Shown in pieces: positions 24,288-31,053 of a DNA stretch of 31,083 bases. The translations under genes and the position numbers were made by a program. The DNA comes from a virus, in IMG/VR virus record IMGVR_UViG_3300050015_000418, positions 1-31,083 of that record. One strand, written 5' to 3'. Positions within the stretch are counted from its first letter, which is position 1. The number at the start of each line of letters is the position of its first letter. The notes beneath the pieces are model-generated. The model was not told the DNA's origin. It saw nothing but the letters and a program-made list of their open reading frames with translations, and ran no database searches.

Positions 24288-25037
24288 CTATTTGATTTCA
24301 CCTCCTCCTATAAAACTAACTCCTTTATTAATTTGAATTTTCTTATATTCATTGATATGATTACTTAATATCTTATCTGCCCCTTCCGCTTGTAAAATAT
24401 AAAAATTAGGTGATTCTTTAACCGTATTATCTACAAATCTTCTCATATTAGGATTATCATAAAGAATTAATCCTATATCTTGAAGAATACCAATATATTT
24501 TTTTACCGTTTTTTTATCAATGTTTATTTCATTAATTATAGTATTTGTACTTATATAGCAAGCTTGATTTTCATAAATTCTATATCTAATAGCGTAAAAT
24601 AAAGATAATAATTTAGATTTATTTTCTTTTCCTTTGTAATCCATTATTATATCTATGTGATCCTTAAACACAGTAAAATAATCTTTTTTAAATGAAACAG
24701 GGAAATTAACCTCTGCTTCAATAAAATCTTCTGCTTTGGGTTTATTAAAATCAATTTCTTGTTTTAATAATAAAACATCATTACCTACTAATTTATTTAA
24801 TGCCTGATATCCAATATTGGCACGTTCACTTCTTGCTCCACCAAAATAATTAGAGATTAATTGTCTATTAAAGCATACCGTGTTTCCATATGTACGTTTC
24901 GTTAATAAATTCACCAGAAGATAAAATCCTTCTATGCTTACTTTTTTAATTAAGTTTTCTCCGTCAATTATTTTAAACCATTTATTTTCTAATTGAATAA
25001 ATCCATTATCATAAAAATCATTATATTTCAATTGCAT
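24288..25037 (-). CDS. Winged-helix protein, replication initiator- or regulator-like
   Basis: About 249 residues with ATG at 25037 after GAAAGG (a TTG lies one codon upstream). An N-terminal domain (KVSIEGFYLLVNLLTKRT, FNRQLISNYFGG, then GYQALNKLVGNDVLLLKQE) looks like a winged helix. A second helix-turn-helix (ISTNTIINEINIDKKTVKKYIGILQDIGLILY, parts at ~163-193) follows. Two winged helices of this kind occur in plasmid/phage replication initiators and in DnaD/RepA-type proteins. The 41-bp repeats lie 230 bp upstream and could be its binding sites. Both helix-turn-helix units are seen; the replication role is inference. Confidence 0.6.
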   Translation of the reverse strand: MQLKYNDFYDNGFIQLENKWFKIIDGENLIKKVSIEGFYLLVNLLTKRTYGNTVCFNRQLISNYFGGARSERANIGYQALNKLVGNDVLLLKQEIDFNKPKAEDFIEAEVNFPVSFKKDYFTVFKDHIDIIMDYKGKENKSKLLSLFYAIRYRIYENQACYISTNTIINEINIDKKTVKKYIGILQDIGLILYDNPNMRRFVDNTVKESPNFYILQAEGADKILSNHINEYKKIQINKGVSFIGGGEIK

Positions 25038-25055
25038 CAAACCTTTCGTCTTGCA

Positions 25056-25238
25056 TCATTTGTTTTGTATGTTGCACCACATATCAAATACTTTATTAGA
25101 ATCATCGTTTCTTAAAAACTTAATATAAACTGCTTGTGAATTTCCTTTTCCTATCTCTATAGGCTGAAGATTATTTTTTACAAAAAAGTCAGCTTGTTTA
25201 ACATTATAAATATAAAAAAATTCTTTAATATCAATCAT
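25056..25238 (-). CDS. DUF5659-like small protein
   Basis: A protein of 60 residues: MIDIKEFFYIYNVKQADFFVKNNLQPIEIGKGNS...IKFLRNDDSNKVFDMW. The pattern (Y-x-V-x-QA-x-F-x-x-x-x-G/N-x-x-P-I-E-I-G, then F-x-x-x-D/E-x-x-x-V-F-x-x-W) is that of a small phage domain known to me as DUF5659, function unknown. The ATG directly abuts its AAAGGA sequence, an odd spacing; in-frame ATT at 25229 would be 9 nt away. It is the first gene of the leftward operon after the control region. Confidence 0.6.
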   Translation of the reverse strand: MIDIKEFFYIYNVKQADFFVKNNLQPIEIGKGNSQAVYIKFLRNDDSNKVFDMWCNIQNK

Positions 25239-25265
25239 TCCTTTAAATTAGTGTGGGGAAAATGA

Positions 25266-25361
25266 GTATCTACAGATACCGAAAATCTCAATCTCAGGGA
25301 AAGTTAGTATCTGGGGATACTCAAAATCTCAGGTTCAGGGAAAGTTGGTATCCCCAGATAC
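25266..25361. repeat. 41-bp direct repeats with GTATCNNNNGATAC palindromes (iterons or operators)
   Basis: Three palindromes, GTATCTACAGATAC (25266), GTATCTGGGGATAC (25307) and GTATCCCCAGATAC (25348), are spaced exactly 41 bp apart. Conserved spacer blocks AAAATCTCA and CAGGGAAAGTT lie between them. The second and third palindromes are reverse complements of each other. They lie between the leftward operon and an AT-rich stretch, so they could be replication iterons or repressor operators. Confidence 0.85.
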
Positions 25362-25372
25362 CGAAAAGGGGA

Positions 25373-25500
25373 TGAATCAATATATACATTATAATAATAT
25401 AAACAATATATAATAATATATCCACAATCCCATAAATGGAATTGGATTTCATATTATAATAATATATTATATTGACATTAATCAAAGAACCAAATACACC
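25373..25500. other. AT-rich stretch beside the repeats (possible unwinding element)
   Basis: Almost pure A/T with repeated TATAATAATAT blocks, next to the 41-bp repeats. It could be a DNA unwinding element. A reading frame through it (25321-25509) has no credible composition. AGGAGGGG at about 25498-25505 lies in front of no good start. Confidence 0.4.
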
Positions 25501-25518
25501 CCTCCTCATTTTTCTCTA

Positions 25519-25553
25519 TAGTATATTATACTACTTTTTGACATAAAAAATGC
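25519..25553 (-). promoter_or_regulatory. Leftward promoter-like site with palindromic -10
   Basis: Minus-strand TATAAT at 25530-25525 lies within TAGTATA-T-TATACTA (25519-25533). A poor -35 (GCATTT or TGCATT) is 17-18 nt away. The sequence GTAGTATAATATA is identical to that in the rightward promoter. Confidence 0.45.
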
Positions 25554-25627
25554 ACTTTTCTAAAAATAATTTCATAAAAATTACCAAATCATCTTTAAAA
25601 AATAAATATTAATAATTCAATAAAAAC

Positions 25628-25658
25628 TTGCATATATTGAATTCATTTGTAGTATAAT
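25628..25658 (+). promoter_or_regulatory. Rightward promoter of the integrase gene
   Basis: TTGCAT, 19-nt spacer, TATAAT at 25653-25658, about 60 nt before the integrase start. The spacer is long, so activity may depend on a regulator. Confidence 0.5.
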
Positions 25659-25669
25659 ATATATAGAAA

Positions 25670-25694
25670 GATAAAATGAATATCATATTTTATC
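25670..25694 (+). promoter_or_regulatory. Inverted repeat in the integrase leader
   Basis: GATAAAAT/ATTTTATC with a 9-nt spacer lies just upstream of AAAGGAGG. It could be an operator or a hairpin close to the ribosome-binding site. Confidence 0.45.
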
Positions 25695-25717
25695 ATTCAA
25701 ATAAAGGAGGAATTTAA

Positions 25718-26611
25718 ATGGGTACATTATTGGCAATCAAACAAGAACAAAATACGGTAGATAACTTCTTATCAGATTATGATTCAGACAGAACAATTCA
25801 GGCATATACTACAATACTAAAAGAATTCTTTCAAGTAAGCGACAGCCGACTAATTACTAATTACAAAATAACTAAAGTAACATATGAAGACGTATATAAA
25901 TATGTTCTTGGTTTAATTGATGCTAAAGCTAAGAGTACCGTTAATCAAAGAGTAGGATGTTTAAGAGCTTTCTTTAATTACATTATGGATCACGAAGAGG
26001 AATTAGATATATATATTAAAGAAAATCATTTTGCTAATTCTAGTTTAAATCGTCTTATCAATAGAAAATGCCAAAAGGGACAAGAGGTAGGTAGAGCATT
26101 AAGTATTGATGAGATTGAAAAATTAATGAGCGTGATTACTAAACAAAGAGACAAAGCATTGATTCACTTTATGTTGCGTACGGGCGTAAGAAAAGAAGAA
26201 GTTATGAATGTAGTTTGGGAAGATATTAAATATAATACTATTGAAGGTAAGTGGTTTGTTACTATTATAGGTAAAGGAAATAAATTAAGACAAATACAAT
26301 TGATGGATAATATGATGCAAGAATTAAACGATTGGAAAGAAGTTTGGAATCCTATAAAAGAAACCATATTTGGATTAAATGATATGAGTAATATTAATAA
26401 GATGTTAGATAAGTATTGTATTTTAGCAGAGATTCCTCATTGTACTTGTCATGATTTAAGGAGAACTACGGCTACTAATTTAATAAAGAAAGGAATGAAT
26501 ATTAGAGAATTACAAAAATTACTTGGGCATGCGTCAATTAGCACCACAGAAGGTTATCTTAAGGATATTCAAACACTAGAACAAAACTTAGAACAATTTA
26601 TTACATGGTAA
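25718..26611 (+). CDS. Tyrosine recombinase/integrase, XerC/D-like
   Basis: A protein of 297 residues with ATG after AAAGGAGGAATTTAA. A SAM-like core-binding domain spans ~12-92. The catalytic domain has TGVRKEE (Arg158), a GKGNKLR beta-hairpin (Lys186/189), CHDLRR (His245, Arg248), LLGHAS (His271) and TTEGYL (Tyr280). The full R-K-H-R-H-Y set is present and the size fits Xer-like enzymes. It is alone on the plus strand, opposite the phage operons, with its own promoter and a strong terminator. It may be the phage integrase or a dimer-resolution enzyme. The attachment site could not be located. Confidence 0.93.
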   Translation: MGTLLAIKQEQNTVDNFLSDYDSDRTIQAYTTILKEFFQVSDSRLITNYKITKVTYEDVYKYVLGLIDAKAKSTVNQRVGCLRAFFNYIMDHEEELDIYIKENHFANSSLNRLINRKCQKGQEVGRALSIDEIEKLMSVITKQRDKALIHFMLRTGVRKEEVMNVVWEDIKYNTIEGKWFVTIIGKGNKLRQIQLMDNMMQELNDWKEVWNPIKETIFGLNDMSNINKMLDKYCILAEIPHCTCHDLRRTTATNLIKKGMNIRELQKLLGHASISTTEGYLKDIQTLEQNLEQFITW

Positions 26612-26754
26612 AACGATAGTAAAAAAATTATTGATTTTTATTAATAATAGAAGATAATTAAGTAATTATTAATAAAAATAACATATAAATAACAGAAAAT
26701 AAGTATGTTTTAAGAGATTATTTAAAGGTGTTTTTAATAAGATATTATTAATAG

Positions 26755-26787
26755 AGTCATAATTCTGAAAAGAGTTATGGCTTTTTT
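26755..26787 (+). terminator. Strong terminator after the integrase
   Basis: AGTCATAATTCT/AGAGTTATGGCT forms a 12-bp stem with two G-U pairs and a GAAA tetraloop, followed by six T and ATTG. Confidence 0.88.
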
Positions 26788-26791
26788 ATTG

Positions 26792-27764
26792 ATCATTTTT
26801 AAAGATAGAGCAATATATAAAAAGATAAATATATTTTAGTTGGAAAGTACCCCATGTAAAAATATAAAAGTTAAGAGAAAGAGTTAGGTAGGGTAAATGA
26901 GAAGTTTTTTATGATCTTCAAAAATAGTATATAACAAAGGAATAATATAGATAAAATAATGAATTGTAATTATAGTAATAATATCGGTGAAAATTAAGAT
27001 TTGGATGATTGAGCAGACAGAAAACGAACTATGTTTTTGAGAGGTAATAGCAAAGGTGCTTAAAATATAAAAGTGTCTTAGACGGAAAGAAACGAAGGAT
27101 TTTAAATATATAAATAAATAATAAAAAATAATATAAATATGTCTTCAGAGAGATTTTATTTTGAGGTAATACGGAAGGTCAAGGAATTAAAAATAAAGCC
27201 TTAAATGGCTTCCAGCAATTACCATAAGATGCTTTGTATACGGTAGGAGTAAGGCTGAAAGGGTGTTTGAGAGGAATGGCTATATAGTGGGATTTGAGAG
27301 AGTTTTAAAGGAATAAAATAAAAAGGTAAGGTTAGGGATTTTAGATAAACTTCTAGTAAAATTATTTGCTCTTGCATAGCAAATATATGTGGGAGGTAGA
27401 TGAGATAGAACTAAAAGGTAGGAATTTGAAAAGGTAATTAATGTAAATTGTAAAATAGGAAATAATGGGATTTGAAGATTAAAAGTAAGGAGTAAAAAAT
27501 AAGTTATCTAAAAGGGGAATTGAGAAAAATAAGAAAAATGGATTTAAGAGAGAATGGTTGTAATGAGGGTATATTGGGGATAGTTGGAGGTTGAATATGA
27601 GGGTGAGAGGTGATAAGGGAGGATTAGAGGAGAATATAGTCGTGTAAAAAAGAAGATAGTAAAGGATAATAAGGATGAGATAGAGAAAGGATAAAAGATT
27701 GATAATAAAGGATTATCGAGCGAGTTTTTGTATAGGTGTGGAAATAGATGTACTGTCCTGGATA
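26792..27764. other. Gene-free purine-rich stretch
   Basis: The plus strand is strikingly rich in A and G, with only short frames and no ribosome-binding site in front of any. Visible structure: an AGCCTTA/TAAGGCT pair (27197-27203, 27250-27256) that encloses a TTACC/GGTAG pair, and a TATTTGCT/AGCAAATA hairpin (27363-27385). No gene is supported. Confidence 0.5.
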
Positions 27765-27783
27765 ATTGCCAAAAAATGGCAAT
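27765..27783. other. Perfect hairpin ATTGCCA/TGGCAAT
   Basis: A 7-bp stem with an A5 loop at the right end of the purine-rich stretch. No T-run follows, so it is not a clear terminator. Confidence 0.4.
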
Positions 27784-28078
27784 GAATGATGTAAATATAC
27801 CCCCTTCCAATACCATGAAAATATTCAACCTAACATATAGTTATATGGAATTTTTACCTGAATTGGCATCATGAGCACAAGATCAAGCGAATTAGTACCA
27901 GATAAATTAACTCTCTTATCAGGTTTTGAAGGATGAAAATGGTATTGCTGCAAGGCAGGGAAATGAAGCAAAAGGGGAGGTAGAATTAAAGCAGAAATAG
28001 AAGCGGGACATATTTGTCCCAGTATTCGCATATTAACAGCGCGTCTAATATAGAAGTATTTAATTAATACGTTAACTA

Positions 28079-28150
28079 TTAACATGTTAATAATACATTA
28101 ACATAATATACTATATTAAAATGTAATCATTACAATATCAGAATATTCTG
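28079..28150. repeat. Cluster of perfect palindromes
   Basis: TTAACATGTTAA (28079-28090), TGTAATCATTACA (28122-28134) and CAGAATATTCTG (28139-28150) lie within 72 bp, with further TTAAC repeats around 28070-28105. The region is AT-rich and free of genes, so they may be operator sites or part of an origin. Confidence 0.6.
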
Positions 28151-28164
28151 TAAATGTATTCATT

Positions 28165-28628
28165 ACAATTTATTATCACTTATTATTCCATCTCCCTCTA
28201 TCTCCCATTATATCCTCATCCCTTCTCACCTCATTCCTTCAATCCCCAATCTTTCGGAATTCTTTACCTCTACCATTATTTAGGTGATGATATCCGCTCT
28301 CTAAGCACCTTATAATAATCCTGTCATTAATGCCTATCCAATATCATATCTCCTAACCTTGCACCTATTAAGCACCTATCCAATCAGCATATGCTCCTAA
28401 CTACCATTATACCTATACTATCCTTATACTTTATTAATCCCAATATATTTGCGTTACTTACTCAATGCTTATACCGTCCTCTAAGCCTTGCCTTGCTTAT
28501 ACACGCACCTGGACGCCCTATAAAGCATCATATCATTGCCGTGCTGCACGATACTATTATAAGGAAGTGATCAATCTTAATCCCTCATTAATCCCATTAT
28601 CACGGTATCTATTCTTATTCTGTATAGA
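28165..28628. other. Gene-free pyrimidine-rich stretch
   Basis: The plus strand is rich in C and T, the mirror of the left side. It has an imperfect 42-bp-spaced direct repeat: CCTATCCAAT...CTCCTAAC at 28333-28357 and 28375-28401. A reading frame at 28465-28647 has no ribosome-binding site and unlikely composition. No gene is supported. Confidence 0.45.
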
Positions 28629-28646
28629 TATACATTATAATGTATA
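28629..28646. repeat. 18-bp perfect palindrome TATACATTATAATGTATA
   Basis: A perfect inverted repeat 155 bp upstream of the 60-aa gene, in an AT-rich zone. It could be an operator or promoter-associated site; TATAAT lies at its centre. Confidence 0.5.
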
Positions 28647-28800
28647 AACATCCATTTATACCTCTTAAATGCCAATATTACGGGATTATTAAATATAATA
28701 TAAAACATTAATGATAAAATACTATAAAAGCACTTGTAGTATCTATTATAATGTGATACATTATTATTATCTTATATGTATGAAAGGATAGTGATTATGA

Positions 28801-28983
28801 ATGATGAATAGTAAAGTTAAGCTTAATGATCTTTACACTTGGGCAGGGTTCCGCTTTGAAAGTTATATCCAATCTCACAACCTATCTGCAAGGACTGAGT
28901 GTCTTGAGATGTACATTGAATATATCAGTAGAAATGGCAAAAAGCGCAATGCATCAATTGACGCTTATTTAGCAAGGATTTAG
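28801..28983 (+). CDS. 60-residue protein, unknown function
   Basis: The product begins MMNSKVKLNDLYTWAGFRFE and reads as a compact helical protein with balanced composition and a basic C-terminal part (YISRNGKKRNASIDAYLARI). AAAGGA is 12 nt before the ATG at 28801. An out-of-frame ATG at 28797 is better spaced and opens a four-codon frame (MNDE) that overlaps the start, which might lower or couple translation. It is followed by a structured 350-nt region and the DUF262 gene. No family is recognised; a small DNA-binding or regulatory protein would fit. Confidence 0.55.
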   Translation: MMNSKVKLNDLYTWAGFRFESYIQSHNLSARTECLEMYIEYISRNGKKRNASIDAYLARI

Positions 28984-29135
28984 CCCTTCTCATGCCCACT
29001 AACTCAGTGGGTATGGATAAGGATTAAAACACCTTAGAACAATATTGAATAGCGGACTGCATGACGCTACGGTCCATTGGTTCTTTGATAACTTCACACA
29101 AAGTGGCTGGCTTATCCAGCAATACCCCTCCACTT
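28984..29135 (+). other. Structured untranslated segment
   Basis: It contains the hairpins CCCACT/AGTGGG near 28995-29011 and GCTGG/CCAGC near 29106-29120, the long-range pair GGATAAG/CTTATCC, and GGAC/GTCC around 29059-29080. It could be a structured leader RNA for the DUF262 gene. No known class is recognised. Confidence 0.35.
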
Positions 29136-29164
29136 CTTATTATTTTGCTCTATATACTGTATAT

Positions 29165-29307
29165 TGCAATATATAAGCAGTTGCAGGTTATACCTAATGT
29201 TAATAGTCAAAAAGCTTGAATGTATGTGTGAATGATGCGCATAAACTATATAGTTAGTATGCAAATTAGCATTGCAATATAACCTAAGATACTGCTTATA
29301 TATTGCA
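29165..29307. repeat. 17-bp inverted repeat upstream of the DUF262 gene
   Basis: TGCAATATATAAGCAGT (29165-29181) is inverted exactly at 29291-29307. Just inside lies a second pair, GGTTATA/TATAACC (29186-29192 and 29278-29284). The 85-bp interior has the palindrome AACTATATAGTT (29244-29255). The arrangement suits a large DNA or RNA hairpin, an origin or a recombination site. Confidence 0.75.
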
Positions 29308-29350
29308 GTATATTGGATATACTAGCTTAATATGAAAGAGGTAATGAATA

Positions 29351-30490
29351 ATGAGTAACACAAACCAAACCGCAACCAAACCAATACAGGAAAAAATCAG
29401 TGCAGGAATCTTTACCATTCAGCAAATTTTATCCATGCAAAAAGCCCAAAAATGGGTATATCCTGATAAACAAAGAGGGATAGTTCATACTCCTGCGAAA
29501 CGTGCTGAAGTCTTAGAAGTTATCATTAGTGGAAAGTTTTGTGGCGAATTGAGACTTCAAAAAACAGGCAACATTTATCAGGTATGGAATGGCAAACAAA
29601 GGACTGAAGATATTTTATATCAGGTAGCACAATGGAATGAAAAAGAGGAAAAAATACCAGAATCATTCCTCAATTATTCATTCCCAGCCATAGTCCATGA
29701 AAATGTAACAGATGAAAAAATGCTACAAATTTTTGAGGACTTGAATGGTAGATTTTCTACTAACCTAAAGTCCAGCGAAATTGCCAAGAATCACATTGTA
29801 CTCCCTGAAGTATGGAGAGATCATGCATTCTGGACAAAAACTGCCGTATCAGACAAAAGAGCGGATACGGTATCAGTATTTCAATATGCTGCACAACTTT
29901 TAAAGCATATTGATAAAAAAGGTAATATCCCTTTTGTCTTAGATGATTATGATTATGCTTCAGAAGTTTCTTCTCAGCTTGTCTCAGCAATGGATTATCT
30001 CAATGAAGGTTTTGAACTTGACGAAAAGAAATACCTCAAAACCAGTAGTATCCCTTTTATTTTGATTCAGGCAATTCAAGCAAAAGAAGAAAATTATTCA
30101 CCTTCAGAATTCGCTGGATTCATTCAGGAATTTTTTGCAGTCTCCGAAAAACTAAAAAAATACAGAATCAACTTTTCAAATGCTCAGTCTTCAGGAACTA
30201 CTAAGCTAGAAAAAGTCTCAGCACGTTTTACGGCGCTTGCTGATGGCTATGCTGATAGCAACCTGCACACTATGTGTTATAAGATTTCCGATATCCGCAA
30301 AAATGCAATTGCAAAAAAATTGCAAGGTTCCGCTCCCAAACTAACCAAAGAGCAAAAAGAAGCAAAAGAACTAGCAGATATCAACGCATTAGTTGATAAA
30401 ATGCTAGCAGAAAAATTAGAAAAAATGGGATTATCTGAAGCAGATATGAGCGCAGATATTGACCTAACCGAAGAAATGCTAAGCGTGTAG
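29351..30490 (+). CDS. DUF262-family (ParB/GmrS-like) protein
   Basis: A protein of 379 residues with ATG 9 nt after GAGG. The N-terminal domain shows the DUF262 layout: KWVYPDKQRG, then KRAEVLEVIISGKFCGELRL, the catalytic-type NGKQRTEDIL (80-89; canonical DGQQR), and FEDLNGRFSTNLKSSEIAKN (128-147). The rest is helical and ends in a Lys/Glu/Ala coiled coil (~330-375). DUF262 proteins have a ParB/sulfiredoxin-like fold and act in GmrSD-type restriction and other defence or regulation; NTPase and nuclease activities are reported. The usual C-terminal HNH (DUF1524) is not seen, so it may act alone or with a missing partner. Confidence 0.75.
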   Translation: MSNTNQTATKPIQEKISAGIFTIQQILSMQKAQKWVYPDKQRGIVHTPAKRAEVLEVIISGKFCGELRLQKTGNIYQVWNGKQRTEDILYQVAQWNEKEEKIPESFLNYSFPAIVHENVTDEKMLQIFEDLNGRFSTNLKSSEIAKNHIVLPEVWRDHAFWTKTAVSDKRADTVSVFQYAAQLLKHIDKKGNIPFVLDDYDYASEVSSQLVSAMDYLNEGFELDEKKYLKTSSIPFILIQAIQAKEENYSPSEFAGFIQEFFAVSEKLKKYRINFSNAQSSGTTKLEKVSARFTALADGYADSNLHTMCYKISDIRKNAIAKKLQGSAPKLTKEQKEAKELADINALVDKMLAEKLEKMGLSEADMSADIDLTEEMLSV

Positions 30491-30527
30491 CAAATAGCAA
30501 GATAATAAAAGTGGAGGGTGAAATATT

Positions 30528-30560
30528 TAAGCAAGTATTTATTTACTTGCTTATTTTTTT
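30528..30560 (+). terminator. Strong terminator after the DUF262 gene
   Basis: TAAGCAAGTA/TACTTGCTTA, a 10-bp perfect stem with a TTTATT loop, is followed by seven T. Confidence 0.9.
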
Positions 30561-30576
30561 ATCCATTTTTATCTGA

Positions 30577-30606
30577 TTGACAACTAAACATAAAGCCCTG
30601 TATAAT
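30577..30606 (+). promoter_or_regulatory. Consensus sigma-A promoter
   Basis: Perfect TTGACA (30577-30582) and perfect TATAAT (30601-30606) with an 18-nt spacer, just after the terminator. It should drive the region with LexA-like boxes and ATAACA repeats. Confidence 0.85.
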
Positions 30607-30706
30607 GGCATTAGTTAATACTTTACCGTATTCAATCCCATTGTTACGGCGTTATAGCATATCAATATTTAAAAGGAGGTCTTGCAGCAGGGATAAAATT
30701 ATTCAC

Positions 30707-30795
30707 AAACATTTGTTCTATTTTCAGATCGTAAATATTTTAGAACAATTGTTCTGCAATGAATTCCATGCTAAACTTTACCAGAATTATTCTGG
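30707..30795 (+). promoter_or_regulatory. LexA-like boxes and adjacent palindrome
   Basis: AGAACAATTGTTCT (30742-30755) contains GAAC-N4-GTTC, the Firmicutes SOS-box pattern. A weaker copy, AAACATTTGTTC, is at 30707-30718. CCAGAATTATTCTGG (30781-30795) is a separate 15-bp palindrome. SOS or damage control of the downstream genes is possible. Confidence 0.5.
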
Positions 30796-30809
30796 CAATA
30801 AATTTTACC

Positions 30810-31033
30810 ATAACAGTCATAGAATGCGATATAACAGCGAACCATAACACTATAACAGCGTGACCAATGGTTATAACACAAGGTTGCTTATAACAGAAGG
30901 GAAGTGAGAATGAAATGGAAAATAACAATAACAGAGATATAATAAAATTTGCTCAATTACTTTTACTTGCAATGATTATGCGTGAAAGAGGTATAACAAT
31001 AATAAAATAATACCATAACAGAACTATATAACA
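30810..31033 (+). repeat. ATAACA repeat field
   Basis: Eleven exact ATAACA copies start at 30810, 30831, 30844, 30852, 30873, 30890, 30922, 30928, 30993, 31015 and 31028, many extended to TATAACAG. Gaps of 21, 13 and 8 recur. They run through both non-coding DNA and a short frame, so codon use alone does not explain them. Confidence 0.7.
30915..31010 (+). CDS. 31-residue peptide, possible membrane-associated
   Basis: A short frame starting at ATG (30915) after GGGAAGTGAGA. It reads MENNNNRDIIKFAQLLLLAM and ends in a basic tail (MRERGITIIK). The polar front, a hydrophobic helix of about ten residues and the charged end look designed rather than random. An out-of-frame ATG at 30910 overlaps it. 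It is too short to be sure, and its end lies in the ATAACA field. Confidence 0.4.
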   Translation: MENNNNRDIIKFAQLLLLAMIMRERGITIIK

Positions 31034-31053
31034 GATTGAAGGGAGGTCATAAA

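Noticed and set aside
25266-25361. CRISPR array
   Set aside because: Only three units with conserved spacers and internal palindromes are present; unique spacers and cas genes are missing.
25321-25509. 62-codon minus-strand frame through the AT-rich control region
   Set aside because: The product is mostly Ile/Tyr/Leu from TATAAT repeats, and its ATG has no proper ribosome-binding site.
27544-28085. Two adjoining minus-strand frames of 94 and 86 codons
   Set aside because: They lack ribosome-binding sites, and the 94-codon product is low-complexity Ser/Phe/Tyr/Leu that simply reflects the purine-rich opposite strand.
28465-28647. 60-codon plus-strand frame in the pyrimidine-rich stretch
   Set aside because: It has no ribosome-binding site, and its composition is driven by the local C/T bias.
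30605-30847. 80-codon plus-strand frame after the consensus promoter
   Set aside because: Its ATG overlaps the -10 box, no ribosome-binding site precedes it, and it runs through palindromes with unlikely composition.
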